Source: Kutzneria buriramensis (GTDB lineage Bacteria; Actinomycetota; Actinomycetes; Mycobacteriales; Pseudonocardiaceae). Taken from it: a stretch of DNA of 64,000 nucleotides. A program made the position numbers and the translations under genes. The notes beneath the pieces were generated by a model that did not search any database, was not told where the DNA came from, and was given only the letters and a program-made list of their open reading frames with translations. The stretch is taken from contig NZ_QUNO01000016.1 of the NCBI RefSeq assembly GCF_003387475.1, forward strand, positions 186,001-250,000, in the 5' to 3' direction. Positions 24,955 through 33,020 of this stretch are shown here, in pieces. Positions within the stretch are counted from its first letter, which is position 1; every line of letters starts with the position of its first letter.

Positions 24955-25647
24955 TCAGACCACCTCGAGCAGGAAGAACACCGCTCGCTGGCCGGGCAGC
25001 ATCAGCCGGCCGCCCGCGTCCACCATCTTCCAGTAGACCTGGTGGTAGCCCGGGGTTTCCGGCACACGGACGTCCACCGAGACCCGGACCTCCTCGCCGG
25101 GGCGGGTCGCCGGGATCGGCACCTCGGCCGGCGTCACGCACTCGGCCGGCCCGAACGAGGCCGCGCGGCGCAGGTACCGGCCCACCCACGGCACCGTGCC
25201 GGAGTTGCGCAGCGCCCAGGTCTTCACGATCCGGCCGCCGGCGCGGACCCGCGTGCCATCGGGCACGTCCAGATCGCTCACGAACGTCGACCGGTCGCCC
25301 GGGATCGCCGCGACGGCCAGGTCAGGCTGCGAGGCGGCCGTCTCCCACTTCAGCCGCCAGGCCCGGCGCGCCGCCCGAGGGTCCTGGCCGAGCACGCCGA
25401 CCGCCAGCGGCCGCACGAACTCCCATGTGATGTCCCAGGACGGCAGCCGATGCCCGCGCGCCGCGTCCGACAGCGCCGACTTCGACGCCAGGGCCCCGAA
25501 CTCCGCGCGCATCCGGTCGTAGGACGGGTCCCCCGCCGCCTTCTTCAGCTGCCACAACTGGAGGGCGAAGGATCCCGTCGCCCCCACCGTCACCTCGGGA
25601 CCCTTCGCCACCCGGCCCCGCCGTCGCGTCACCGCACCGTCGCTCAC
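24955..25647 (-). CDS. HTH-like N-terminus fused to NBR1-type Ig-like domain
   Basis: 230 residues. Residues 25-95 (LQLWQLKKAAGDPSYDRMRA through PSWDITWEFVRPL) match the XRE-like N-terminus common in actinobacterial proteins. Residues 110-225 form an NBR1-Ig-like beta domain (GGRIVKTWALRNSGTVPWVG, YHQVYWKMVDAGGRLMLPG), which in eukaryotes binds autophagy partners and in bacteria occurs in many surface and regulatory proteins. There is no signal peptide. The function is unknown. Confidence 0.75.
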   Translation of the reverse strand: MSDGAVTRRRGRVAKGPEVTVGATGSFALQLWQLKKAAGDPSYDRMRAEFGALASKSALSDAARGHRLPSWDITWEFVRPLAVGVLGQDPRAARRAWRLKWETAASQPDLAVAAIPGDRSTFVSDLDVPDGTRVRAGGRIVKTWALRNSGTVPWVGRYLRRAASFGPAECVTPAEVPIPATRPGEEVRVSVDVRVPETPGYHQVYWKMVDAGGRLMLPGQRAVFFLLEVV

Positions 25648-25704
25648 GCCCTGTTGACGCCCGACTCGCCGATCCGCTTGCCGAGTCAGGCTGTGAGGCG
25701 CGTC

Positions 25705-26337
25705 TCAGTGGCAGGTGCCCAGCATCCTGGTCAGGGCGTCGCGCTCGGACTGCGAGATCGTGAGCTTGTACTTCGCCTTCACCTTGATCCAGTGCGTGGC
25801 GTAGTCGCACCACTCCGTCCGCACCGCCGGCATGTAGCCGGGCGGCGGCTGGTCGCCCTTGCTGCGGTTGCTGTGCGCGGTGACCGCGACCAGTTCGTCC
25901 AGGTCGTTGGCGAACGCCACCCGTTGGTCCTGGGTCCACTGCGCCGCGCCGGTGCGCCAGGCCTCCGCCTCCGGCACCAGGTGGTCGATGTCCAGGTCGT
26001 GCGGGGAGGTGACGTTCTGGCCGTCGTAGAGCGAGAGCCACTTGCCGGAGGTCACCGTGCAGCCCTTGGACTGCACGCCGGTGCCCTGGGCCTTCAGCAC
26101 GTCGGCGCGGGTGTCGCAGCCGTCGGGCTGGGTGATCCAGCCGCCGCCGAAGCGGTCGCGCGAGTACCCGGTCATGGGGCCGGCGGCGCCGATCTTCAGC
26201 GACGCCAGCTGGGCGCTGCTGTCGCTGGGCAGGGGCGCGTTGCTGTCCTTGCCGGCGGTCGCCGGCAGGTCGCATGCGGTCAGGGTCAGCGCGAACAGGG
26301 CGATGCCGGCGGCCACGCCGGTTCGGGTGCCAGCCAT
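25705..26337 (-). CDS. Secreted HNH-type nuclease (DUF1524/GmrSD C-terminal type)
   Basis: 210 residues. A signal peptide ends in LFALTLTAC, a lipobox, so it is probably a lipoprotein. The nuclease part contains DLDIDHLVPEAEAWRTGA (near 115), whose DHLVP is the HNH-like motif of the DUF1524 family, and AHSNRSKGDQPP (near 155). WCDYATHWIKVKAKYKL is the typical ending. Extracellular members degrade DNA for nutrients. It stands between the NBR1-like gene and the alpha/beta hydrolase, both on the same strand. Confidence 0.85.
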   Translation of the reverse strand: MAGTRTGVAAGIALFALTLTACDLPATAGKDSNAPLPSDSSAQLASLKIGAAGPMTGYSRDRFGGGWITQPDGCDTRADVLKAQGTGVQSKGCTVTSGKWLSLYDGQNVTSPHDLDIDHLVPEAEAWRTGAAQWTQDQRVAFANDLDELVAVTAHSNRSKGDQPPPGYMPAVRTEWCDYATHWIKVKAKYKLTISQSERDALTRMLGTCH

Positions 26338-26396
26338 GATCCAATGGCTACTGGATCTTCGAGCGGCAATACAGAGGTCATTCGGGGTAGTTTGCG

Positions 26397-27140
26397 CTAC
26401 AACGAAAGCACTAGATCAACGATCTTCGCCGGGGCCTCGATCTGCGGGCTGTGACCGGCAGCCTCGATGATCTCCGCGCGGGCGCCGACAGCCCGGTAGC
26501 GCTCGGCCGTCCGGGCACAATCGTAGAACCGGTCGTGCCGGCCGAGGACCACCAGCGTCGGCACGCCGAGGTCCCGCACCCGCTCGTCCAACGGCCGCCG
26601 GGCCAGCGCCTCGCGCCGATCCACGAGCACCGCCCGCGCCACCGCCGGGCAGGTGGCCGCGTGATCGCGCAGCAGCACCGGATCGAAGTCGAACCCCGGC
26701 GCGAAGGCATAGGACGTCGCCTTGCGCACCGCCGATGGCGGCGCGAGCCGGTGCAACAGCGGGCCGAGCACCGGCGCGGCCAGCAGTCTGCTGCCGGTCG
26801 GGAAGGTCGCGTAGCTGTAGTCCGGCGCCTGGCCGATGATCACGAGCTTGTCGACCCGCGGGCCGAGGGCCAGCGCCACGTCGGCGCCGTAGGAATGCCC
26901 GATCGCGGTGACCCGCTCGATGCCTCGCTCATCCAGGACGACGCAAACCGCCGCCGCCTGCGATTCGGCGTCCAGCCCGTCGTGGCCACCTGTCCGGCCA
27001 TGGCCAAGGAGATCGACCCGCAGCACCCGGCCGTGCGCGGCCAGCAGCGGCGCGACGGCGTCGAACCAGCGCACCGAACCGCTGAACCCGTGCAGCAGCA
27101 GGAAGACCGGGCAGCCTTGACCTTCGTCGAGCACGAACAC
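26397..27140 (-). CDS. Alpha/beta hydrolase
   Basis: 247 residues from GTG 27140 (GTG 27134 also possible). The fold is shown by LLLHGFSGSVRWFDAV (near 17), DLLGHGRTGGHDG and the nucleophile elbow GHSYGADVAL with Ser near residue 83. The acid is in VVLGRHDRFYD near 197 and the catalytic His in EAAGHSPQIEAP near 231, so the triad is complete. It starts five bases after the stop of the SnoaL-like gene and is probably in its operon. The substrate is unknown. Confidence 0.83.
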   Translation of the reverse strand: MFVLDEGQGCPVFLLLHGFSGSVRWFDAVAPLLAAHGRVLRVDLLGHGRTGGHDGLDAESQAAAVCVVLDERGIERVTAIGHSYGADVALALGPRVDKLVIIGQAPDYSYATFPTGSRLLAAPVLGPLLHRLAPPSAVRKATSYAFAPGFDFDPVLLRDHAATCPAVARAVLVDRREALARRPLDERVRDLGVPTLVVLGRHDRFYDCARTAERYRAVGARAEIIEAAGHSPQIEAPAKIVDLVLSL

Positions 27141-27145
27141 GGGGA

Positions 27146-27466
27146 CTATGAGATCACCAGGCTGGCGATCTTGTCGCCGCGGACCTTGATGGCCATCGGG
27201 CCGGTGCCGTTGAACCGGTGGCTGCGCACCTTCATCGTCACGGTGTAGCTGTCGGGCTCGCCGCCCGGCTCGATCGACTCGATCTCGAAGTGCGCCCGCA
27301 CGCCGATGTTGTCGGTCTTGTTCCAGCTGGCCACGCCGTCGTGGCCGTGGAACTGGCGGCCCCAGTCGTCGAGGAACGCGTCCTCGGTGAAGGCGGCCAC
27401 GAACGCCTCGGTGTCGGCGCTGTTGGTGGCGTCGACGAAGGCCTGGATGGCGGCGGGAGTGCTCAC
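27146..27466 (-). CDS. SnoaL/NTF2-like protein from an internal start
   Basis: 106 residues from GTG 27466 with AAGGAG seven bases upstream, in the same frame as the TetR gene. The NTF2 cone fold is suggested by IQAFVDATNSADTEAFVAAF, FLDDWGRQFHGHDGVASWNK and the beta-rich tail. Relatives are ketosteroid-isomerase-like enzymes or binding proteins. The polar residues of the pocket do not settle which. Confidence 0.65.
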   Translation of the reverse strand: MSTPAAIQAFVDATNSADTEAFVAAFTEDAFLDDWGRQFHGHDGVASWNKTDNIGVRAHFEIESIEPGGEPDSYTVTMKVRSHRFNGTGPMAIKVRGDKIASLVIS

Positions 27467-28045
27467 GGTGTCTCTCCTTGTTCGCAGGCCGGGCAGGATG
27501 TTCGCGACGAGCGCCCGGGCGAACTCGTCGGTCAGCGGCTCGTCGGGGATGAGCAGCCGGTTGTAGACGGCGCCCCACAGCTGGTCCACGACCACCTGCG
27601 GGTCGAAGTCGGATCGGAGTTCACCACGTTCCACCGCGGTGCGCAGGATTCGCTCGGCAAGTGCACGGCGTGGGCGCGAGTAGCGTTCCCGAAAGGACAG
27701 GCCGAGCTCGGCGTCGGTCTGGGCGGCCCCGACCAGCTCGCGGATCACCCGGCCGGCGCGGCTGTCCCGGACCAGGTGGACGAAGGCGAGCAGCTGGGCG
27801 GCGATGTCGACCTCGACGTCGCCCGTGTCGGGGAACTCCAGACTGTGCCGCACCACCGAGGCGTAGCCGTCCAGCGCCAGTGAGCCCTTGGACGGCCACC
27901 ACTTGTAGATGGTCATCCGGCTGGCCCCGGCCCTCGCGGCGACCTTCTCGATGGTGAAGCCGCCCATGCCCTCGGCCAGCAGCAGCTCGCCGGCCGCGGC
28001 CAGCACCTGGCCGCGGACCAGGTCCGCGGGTCGTCGGCCACGCAT
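27146..28045 (-). CDS. TetR-family regulator reading in frame into a SnoaL-like domain
   Basis: One open frame of 299 residues from ATG 28045 (RBS GGGAGGT). Residues 1-190 are a TetR protein (HTH FTIEKVAARAGASRMTIYKW), closely similar to the one at 28923. There is no stop codon before the SnoaL/NTF2-like region (from about 194: TPAAIQAFVDATNSADTEAF, ending KIASLVIS). The second part also has its own strong RBS, AAGGAG, seven bases before GTG 27466, so a separate 106-residue SnoaL-like protein is likely made too. Either this is a true fusion or a lost stop codon. Confidence 0.8.
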   Translation of the reverse strand: MRGRRPADLVRGQVLAAAGELLLAEGMGGFTIEKVAARAGASRMTIYKWWPSKGSLALDGYASVVRHSLEFPDTGDVEVDIAAQLLAFVHLVRDSRAGRVIRELVGAAQTDAELGLSFRERYSRPRRALAERILRTAVERGELRSDFDPQVVVDQLWGAVYNRLLIPDEPLTDEFARALVANILPGLRTRRDTVSTPAAIQAFVDATNSADTEAFVAAFTEDAFLDDWGRQFHGHDGVASWNKTDNIGVRAHFEIESIEPGGEPDSYTVTMKVRSHRFNGTGPMAIKVRGDKIASLVIS

Positions 28046-28060
28046 GTCGCACCTCCCGGG

Positions 28061-28173
28061 TATATGGACATAGTGTATGCATAGCTTGACCGGACGCCGC
28101 GTGACTATTGACACAGAGTTACATATGGACACGGCGTACACGTCTTTGATTATATGTACATAGCGTCCACTAC
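28061..28173. promoter_or_regulatory. Three TetR operator-like sites between divergent TetR and SDR genes
   Basis: Sites at 28061-28083, 28122-28144 and 28151-28173 share a left half TATATGGACA (variants CATATGGACA, TATATGTACA), then three bases and a degenerate right half resembling TGTCCATATA. A fourth copy lies before the second TetR gene at 29531. A TTGACA at 28108-28113 may be the -35 box for the SDR gene. Binding by both TetR paralogs is inferred. Confidence 0.6.
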
Positions 28174-28186
28174 GGAGGAGGGCATC

Positions 28187-28918
28187 ATGGGCGAGACCAG
28201 GGTCGCCATCGTCACCGGCGGATCGGGCGGCATCGGCCGGGTCGTCGCGGAGCGGCTGGCCAAGGACGGGATGAAGGTCGTCGTGAACTACGCCGGCAAC
28301 CCGAAGCGCGCCGAGGAGGCCGTCGAGGCGATCACCGCGGCCGGCGGCAGCGCCTTCGCGTTCCAGGCCGACGTCGCCGACGAGGAACAGGTCGCGGCGC
28401 TGTTCGACGAGACGGAGAAGACCTTCGGCGGCGTCGACGTGGTCGTACACACCGCCGGCATCATGCTGGTGTCGCCGCTCGCCGACCTGGACCTGGCCGA
28501 CTTCGACCGGATGCACCGCATCAACGTGCGCGGCACGTTCGTGGTCGACCAGCAGGCCGTGCGCCGGCTGCGCCGCGGTGGCGCGCTGATCAACTTCTCC
28601 ACCTCGGTCACGCACATCGCCGTGCCGAACTACACCGCCTACGCCGCCACCAAGGGCTCGGTCGACGGCATGACCCTGATCCTGGCCAAGGAGATGCGCG
28701 GTCGCGACATCACCGTCAACGCCGTGGCCCCCGGCCCGACCGCGACGCCGCTGTACTTCGACGGCAAGGACCAGGAGACGATCGACCGCGCGGCCAAGGC
28801 GGCGCCGCTGGAGCGGCTGGGCGTGCCGGACGACATCGCCGAGGCGGTGTCGTTCCTCGCCGGCCCGGCGCGCTGGGTCAACGGCCAGGTGATCTACGTC
28901 AACGGCGGCGTGGTCTGA
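28187..28918 (+). CDS. SDR-family oxidoreductase
   Basis: 243 residues; ATG 28187 follows GGAGGAG. The motif TGGSGGIGRVVAERL binds NADP(H), as suggested by NYAGNPKRAEEA. HTAGIMLV replaces NNAG. The catalytic Ser is in NFSTSVTHIA near 142 and YAATKGSVDG near 155 supplies Tyr and Lys. It is a classical FabG-like SDR. It sits between two TetR paralogs and under three operator-like sites, so it is the likely main target of one or both. Confidence 0.88.
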   Translation: MGETRVAIVTGGSGGIGRVVAERLAKDGMKVVVNYAGNPKRAEEAVEAITAAGGSAFAFQADVADEEQVAALFDETEKTFGGVDVVVHTAGIMLVSPLADLDLADFDRMHRINVRGTFVVDQQAVRRLRRGGALINFSTSVTHIAVPNYTAYAATKGSVDGMTLILAKEMRGRDITVNAVAPGPTATPLYFDGKDQETIDRAAKAAPLERLGVPDDIAEAVSFLAGPARWVNGQVIYVNGGVV

Positions 28919-28922
28919 GCCC

Positions 28923-29522
28923 TCACCGCTTGATGCCGAGCATCACGTTGTGCACCAACGACTTCGCGAACTCATCGGTGATCGGCTCGTCGGGGATGAG
29001 CAGCCGGTGATAGCACGCCCCCCAGAGCTGGTCGACGACCACCTGGGGGTCGATGTCGTCCCGGAGCTGGCCGCGCTCGATCGCCTTGGCCATCGCCTCA
29101 ACGGCCAGCGCGCGGCGCGGCGCGGAGTAGCGCTCCCGAAAAGCCGAGGACAGCTCGGAATCGGTCTGTGAGGCGCCGATCAGCTCCGCGATCACCTTGC
29201 CGGCGCCGGTTCCGGTGAGCAGATGCGTGAACGCCAGCACCTGCGCCGTCAGGTCGGCCTCGATGTCGCCGGTGTCGGGGAACTCCAGCACGGTGCGGAC
29301 CTTGGTCGCGTACCCGTCGAGCGCGAGCGCGCCGCGGGAGGGCCACCACTTGTAGATGGTCATCCGGCTGGCCCCCGCCCGGGCCGCCACCTTCTCGATG
29401 GTGAAGCCGGCCATGCCCTCGGCCAGCAGCAGCTCGCCGGCGGCGGCCAGCACCTGTTCGCGCACCTCGGCGGCGGGGCGGCGGCCCCGGCCGCGGCGGA
29501 TCGGCGGCTGCGTCTCGGTCAT
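28923..29522 (-). CDS. TetR-family regulator, paralog of the one at 27467-28045
   Basis: 199 residues. The DNA-binding region FTIEKVAARAGASRMTIYKW is identical to that of the neighbouring TetR, and similarity continues to the C-terminus (DPQVVVDQLWGA, LLIPDEP, TDEFA). It ends normally (HNVMLGIKR), which shows where the paralog at 28045 should stop. The identical recognition helix predicts overlapping operators; a matching site lies 9 bases upstream of its start. Confidence 0.87.
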   Translation of the reverse strand: MTETQPPIRRGRGRRPAAEVREQVLAAAGELLLAEGMAGFTIEKVAARAGASRMTIYKWWPSRGALALDGYATKVRTVLEFPDTGDIEADLTAQVLAFTHLLTGTGAGKVIAELIGASQTDSELSSAFRERYSAPRRALAVEAMAKAIERGQLRDDIDPQVVVDQLWGACYHRLLIPDEPITDEFAKSLVHNVMLGIKR

Positions 29523-29530
29523 GGCCCCAC

Positions 29531-29553
29531 TATATGGACAGGGCGTCTCCTGG
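29531..29553. promoter_or_regulatory. Fourth copy of the TetR operator-like motif
   Basis: TATATGGACA GGG CGTCTCC lies just upstream of the TetR gene ending at 29522. Its left half is identical to that at 28061. It is probably an autoregulatory site recognised by either paralog. Confidence 0.5.
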
Positions 29554-29655
29554 GCGCGACGCCTTGACGTCTCATAAATTTTACGAGTTAGATCATCTCT
29601 CGAACAAAGCCCCGGTCGGGCGGCGGTCGGGGCCCGGTTCGAAAGGACTTGCCCT

Positions 29656-31455
29656 GTGTCCACCGAAAACACCGGTCGTGGTCTTGCTCGCAGAGGCTTC
29701 CTCGGCGCCGCGCTGGCGGCGGCGCCGGCCGTGGCGTTCGTCTCCCAGGCCGTGGCCGATCCAGCGGCGGCCGACCCGGCCCCGGCGCCTCCTCCCCCGT
29801 CGCGGCCCAAGCCTGGCGACCCCGACCTCGGCCCCAACGTGTACGTCTTCGACGGCTCCGTGCCGAAGGCCCAGATCCAGGCCACCGTCGACGCGGTCTA
29901 CGCCCAGCAGCAGCACGCCGAGTTCGGCTCCGGGCGGTACGCGCTGCTGTTCAAGCCCGGCGGCTACGGCATCGACGTGAAGCTGGGCTACTACACGCAC
30001 GTGGCGGGCCTCGGCCTCCAGCCGTCGGCGGCCGGCATCACCGGCTCCTGCCAGGTCCTCGGCGAGGCCCACGGCAACAACACACTGATCAACTTCTGGC
30101 GCGGCGCGGAGAACCTGAACATCGTGCCCCGCAGCGGCCAGGACACCTGGGCCGTCTCGCAGGCCACCTTCTACCGGCGGATCTACCTGCTCGGCGACCT
30201 GAAGCTGTCCGACGGCAGCTGGTCCAGCGGCGGCTACATCGCCGACTGCCAGCTCACCGGCCAGATCAACTCCGGCACCCAGCAGCAGTGGGTGACCCGC
30301 AACTCGGTGCTGGGCAGCTGGGTCGGCTCCAACTGGAACATCGTCTTCGTCGGCACGGCCAACGCGCCTGCCACCACGTTCCCGACGCCGCCGGTCACCT
30401 CCGTGCCGAAGTCGCCGGTGATCCGCGAGAAGCCGTTCCTCTACGTGGACGCGGCCGGCGCGTGGCAGGTGTTCGTGCCGGCGGTGCGGCGGGACGTTCA
30501 GGCCACCAGCTGGGAGGCGCAGAAGCCAGCGGGAACCTCGATCCCCATCGCCGACTTCCTGATCGTCAAGGCCGGCACGACCGTCGCCGAGATGAACGCG
30601 GCGCTGGCCGCCGGCAAGCACCTGCTGATCACGCCCGGCATCTACCACCTGTCCGAGTCGCTCAAGGTCACCAAGCCGGACACGGTGATCCTCGGCCTCG
30701 GCTACGCCACCCTGATCCCGGACAACGGCGCGATCGCCATCGACGTCGCCGACGTGGACGGCGTGAACCTGGCCGGCCTGCTGATCGAGGCCGGCACCAC
30801 ACAGTCCGAGGCGCTGATCCGGTTCGGGCCGGCCGGCTCGAAGCGCGACCACAGCGCCAACCCGAGCTCCATGCACGACGTGTTCGCGCGGATCGGCGGC
30901 ACCTTGGCCGGCAAGGCCAAGCAGTCGGTGGTCGTCAACAGCAACAACGTGATCATCGACAACACCTGGCTGTGGCGGGCCGACCACGGCGACGGCGTCG
31001 GCTGGACCGACAACACCGTGGACCAGGGTCTGGTCGTCAACGGCGACGACGTGGTGGCCTACGGGCTGTTCGTCGAGCACCACCAGAAGACGCAGGTGCA
31101 GTGGAACGGCGAGAACGGCCGCACCTACTTCTTCCAGAACGAGATGCCCTACGACCCGCCCAACCAGGCCGGCTGGATGGACGGCCCGCACCGCGGCTTC
31201 CCGGCCTACGCGGTCGGCGACCACGTGCGCCGGCACGAGGCGTGGGGGCTGGGCAGCTACTGCATCTTCGCCGTGGACCCGACCATCGTCGCCGACCGGG
31301 CGATCGCCGCGCCGCAGCGGCCGGGCGTCCGGTTCCACAGCATGATCACGTTCGCGCTGGGCGGCGGCACGGGCACCATCGCGCACGTCGTGAACACCAC
31401 CGGCGGGCCGTCGGACAAGACGACCAACCTCGCCATGCTCACGCAGTACCCGTGA
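29656..31455 (+). CDS. Tat-secreted beta-helix protein (pectate-lyase-like fold)
   Basis: 599 residues from GTG (GAAAGGA upstream). The twin-arginine signal RGLARRGFLGAALAAAP is followed by cleavage around AVAD. Residues 300-560 show regular beta-helix turns (LLITPGIYHLSESLKV, TVILGLGYATLIPDNGAI, VDGVNLAGLLIEAG, VVVNSNNVIIDNTWLW). Close relatives in streptomycetes carry labels such as adenylyl cyclase or coagulation factor 5/8 that I find unsupported here. It probably binds or cleaves a polysaccharide outside the cell. Confidence 0.75.
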   Translation: MSTENTGRGLARRGFLGAALAAAPAVAFVSQAVADPAAADPAPAPPPPSRPKPGDPDLGPNVYVFDGSVPKAQIQATVDAVYAQQQHAEFGSGRYALLFKPGGYGIDVKLGYYTHVAGLGLQPSAAGITGSCQVLGEAHGNNTLINFWRGAENLNIVPRSGQDTWAVSQATFYRRIYLLGDLKLSDGSWSSGGYIADCQLTGQINSGTQQQWVTRNSVLGSWVGSNWNIVFVGTANAPATTFPTPPVTSVPKSPVIREKPFLYVDAAGAWQVFVPAVRRDVQATSWEAQKPAGTSIPIADFLIVKAGTTVAEMNAALAAGKHLLITPGIYHLSESLKVTKPDTVILGLGYATLIPDNGAIAIDVADVDGVNLAGLLIEAGTTQSEALIRFGPAGSKRDHSANPSSMHDVFARIGGTLAGKAKQSVVVNSNNVIIDNTWLWRADHGDGVGWTDNTVDQGLVVNGDDVVAYGLFVEHHQKTQVQWNGENGRTYFFQNEMPYDPPNQAGWMDGPHRGFPAYAVGDHVRRHEAWGLGSYCIFAVDPTIVADRAIAAPQRPGVRFHSMITFALGGGTGTIAHVVNTTGGPSDKTTNLAMLTQYP

Positions 31456-31837
31456 CGGGTTCGATCATGTCCCAGCGGTTGCCGTAGAGGTCCCGGAAGA
31501 CCGCGACCGTGCCGTACGGCTCGTGTCGCGGCTCCTCCTCGAACTCCACGCCGGCTTTCAGCATGCGCGCATGGTCGCGGGCGAAGTCGTCGGTGGTGAG
31601 GAAGAGGCCGACCCGGCCGCCGGTCTGGTCGCCGACCCGGTCCCGCTGGCGCGGGCCGTCCGCCTTCGCCAGCAGGATCGCCGTCTCCGTCGACCCGGGC
31701 GGGGCGACGACGACCCAGCGCTTGCCGCCGCCCTGGTCGGTGTCCTCGCGGAGCTCGAATCCCAGGGCCTCGGTGTAGAAGGCGAGGGCCTTGTCGTAGT
31801 CGTGCACGACCACCGCGACCAGTCCGATGTGCGACAT
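31439..31837 (-). CDS. VOC-family (glyoxalase-like) protein
   Basis: 132 residues. Starts with HIGLVAVVVHDYDKALAFYT and contains FRDLYGNRWDMIEP near the end, both VOC hallmarks; His3 and Glu near 127 occupy metal-ligand positions. Such proteins are dioxygenases, lyases or antibiotic-binding proteins. It overlaps the end of the convergent beta-helix gene by 17 bases. The specific reaction is unknown. Confidence 0.85.
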   Translation of the reverse strand: MSHIGLVAVVVHDYDKALAFYTEALGFELREDTDQGGGKRWVVVAPPGSTETAILLAKADGPRQRDRVGDQTGGRVGLFLTTDDFARDHARMLKAGVEFEEEPRHEPYGTVAVFRDLYGNRWDMIEPVTGTA

Positions 31838-31931
31838 GGCCGCATTCTCTCGTTATTCCCGGTCCCGCGCACATTCCCACTGCGTGGTCACCACCTGCGC
31901 GATGCGCCGCGCCCGGCGCACAATCGCCGTC

Positions 31932-33008
31932 ATGACACGTGGAAGTGGCCCACGACTCGCGGTCGCACTGGACGGCGCGGGGTGGCATCCGGCCGCCTGG
32001 CGTTCGGCCGACGCGCGGCCGACCGAGGTGTTCAGCGCCGGCTACTGGGTGGATCTCGTGCGCGAGGCCGAGGCCGGCACGCTCGACTTCGTCACCTTCC
32101 GTGACACGCTGTCGCTGCCGTCGGACGGCGTGCGGGGACGGCTCGACGCCGTCCTCGTGGCGGCCCGGGTCGCGCCGCTGACGTCAGGCATCGGCCTGGT
32201 GCCGGAGATCGTCACCACGCACACCGAGCCGTTCCACCTGTCGAAGGCCATTGCCACGCTGGACTACGTCAGCACGGGTCGTGGCGGCGTGCAGGTGTCG
32301 GTCTCGCTGGATGCCGACGAGTACGGCAACTTCGGCCGGCGGCCGTTCGGGGAGCCGTTCGGCGACCTGACCGAGGAGGCCGCCGACTACGTCGAGGTGC
32401 TGCGGCGGCTGTGGGACAGCTGGGAGGACGACGCCGCGATCCGCGACGTCGCCACCGGGCGGTTCGTCGACCGGGAGAAGCTGCACTACATCGACTTCGA
32501 GGGCCGGTTCTTCAAGGTGCGCGGCCCGTCGATCACGCCGCGTCCGCCGCAGGGGCAGCCGCTGGTGGCGGCGTCGCTGGGGATCGTGGACACGTCGGCG
32601 GACGTCCTTTTCGTGACGCCGAAATCCCGTGAGGACATCGGGTCCCTGATCGAGGATCTGCGCGGGCCGCAGGTGTTCGCGGACCTCGTGGTGTTCCTGG
32701 ACTCCACCGAGTCGGCCGCGGTTGATCGCCGGGCCCGGCTGGATGCGTTGGCGCCGTTGGAATCCGACGCCTTCGTGTTCGCCGGCACGCCGTCCGGGCT
32801 GGCGGATCTGCTGCTGGACTGGCATGTGGCCGGGCTCGACGGGTTCCGGCTGCGGCCGGCGGAGCTGCCGCACGACCTCGCCGCGATCAGCCGGGGGCTG
32901 GTGCCGGAGCTGCGGTCGCGCGGGACGTTCCGCAGTTCGTACGAGGCGTCGACGCTGCGGGGCCTGCTCGGCCTGGACCGGCCCGCCAACCGCTATTCCG
33001 TGGCCTGA
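31932..33008 (+). CDS. LLM-class flavin-dependent monooxygenase (shorter partner)
   Basis: 358 residues. Features include VDLVREAEAGTLDFVTFRDT, HTEPFHLSKAIATLDYVSTGR and VEVLRRLWDSWEDDA, typical of the NtaA/SnaA/DszA branch of LLM enzymes. The usual C-terminal segments are shortened. It ends 12 bases before the 443-residue LLM gene, and such pairs often cleave C-S or C-N bonds in organosulfur or aminocarboxylate compounds. No flavin reductase or ABC transporter is adjacent. Confidence 0.82.
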   Translation: MTRGSGPRLAVALDGAGWHPAAWRSADARPTEVFSAGYWVDLVREAEAGTLDFVTFRDTLSLPSDGVRGRLDAVLVAARVAPLTSGIGLVPEIVTTHTEPFHLSKAIATLDYVSTGRGGVQVSVSLDADEYGNFGRRPFGEPFGDLTEEAADYVEVLRRLWDSWEDDAAIRDVATGRFVDREKLHYIDFEGRFFKVRGPSITPRPPQGQPLVAASLGIVDTSADVLFVTPKSREDIGSLIEDLRGPQVFADLVVFLDSTESAAVDRRARLDALAPLESDAFVFAGTPSGLADLLLDWHVAGLDGFRLRPAELPHDLAAISRGLVPELRSRGTFRSSYEASTLRGLLGLDRPANRYSVA

Positions 33009-33020
33009 GGGGGAAACGCC

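Noticed and set aside
29656-31455. Annotation of the beta-helix protein as adenylyl cyclase or coagulation factor
   Set aside because: No cyclase residues or discoidin fold are visible; the repeats are those of a beta-helix and the protein is Tat-exported.
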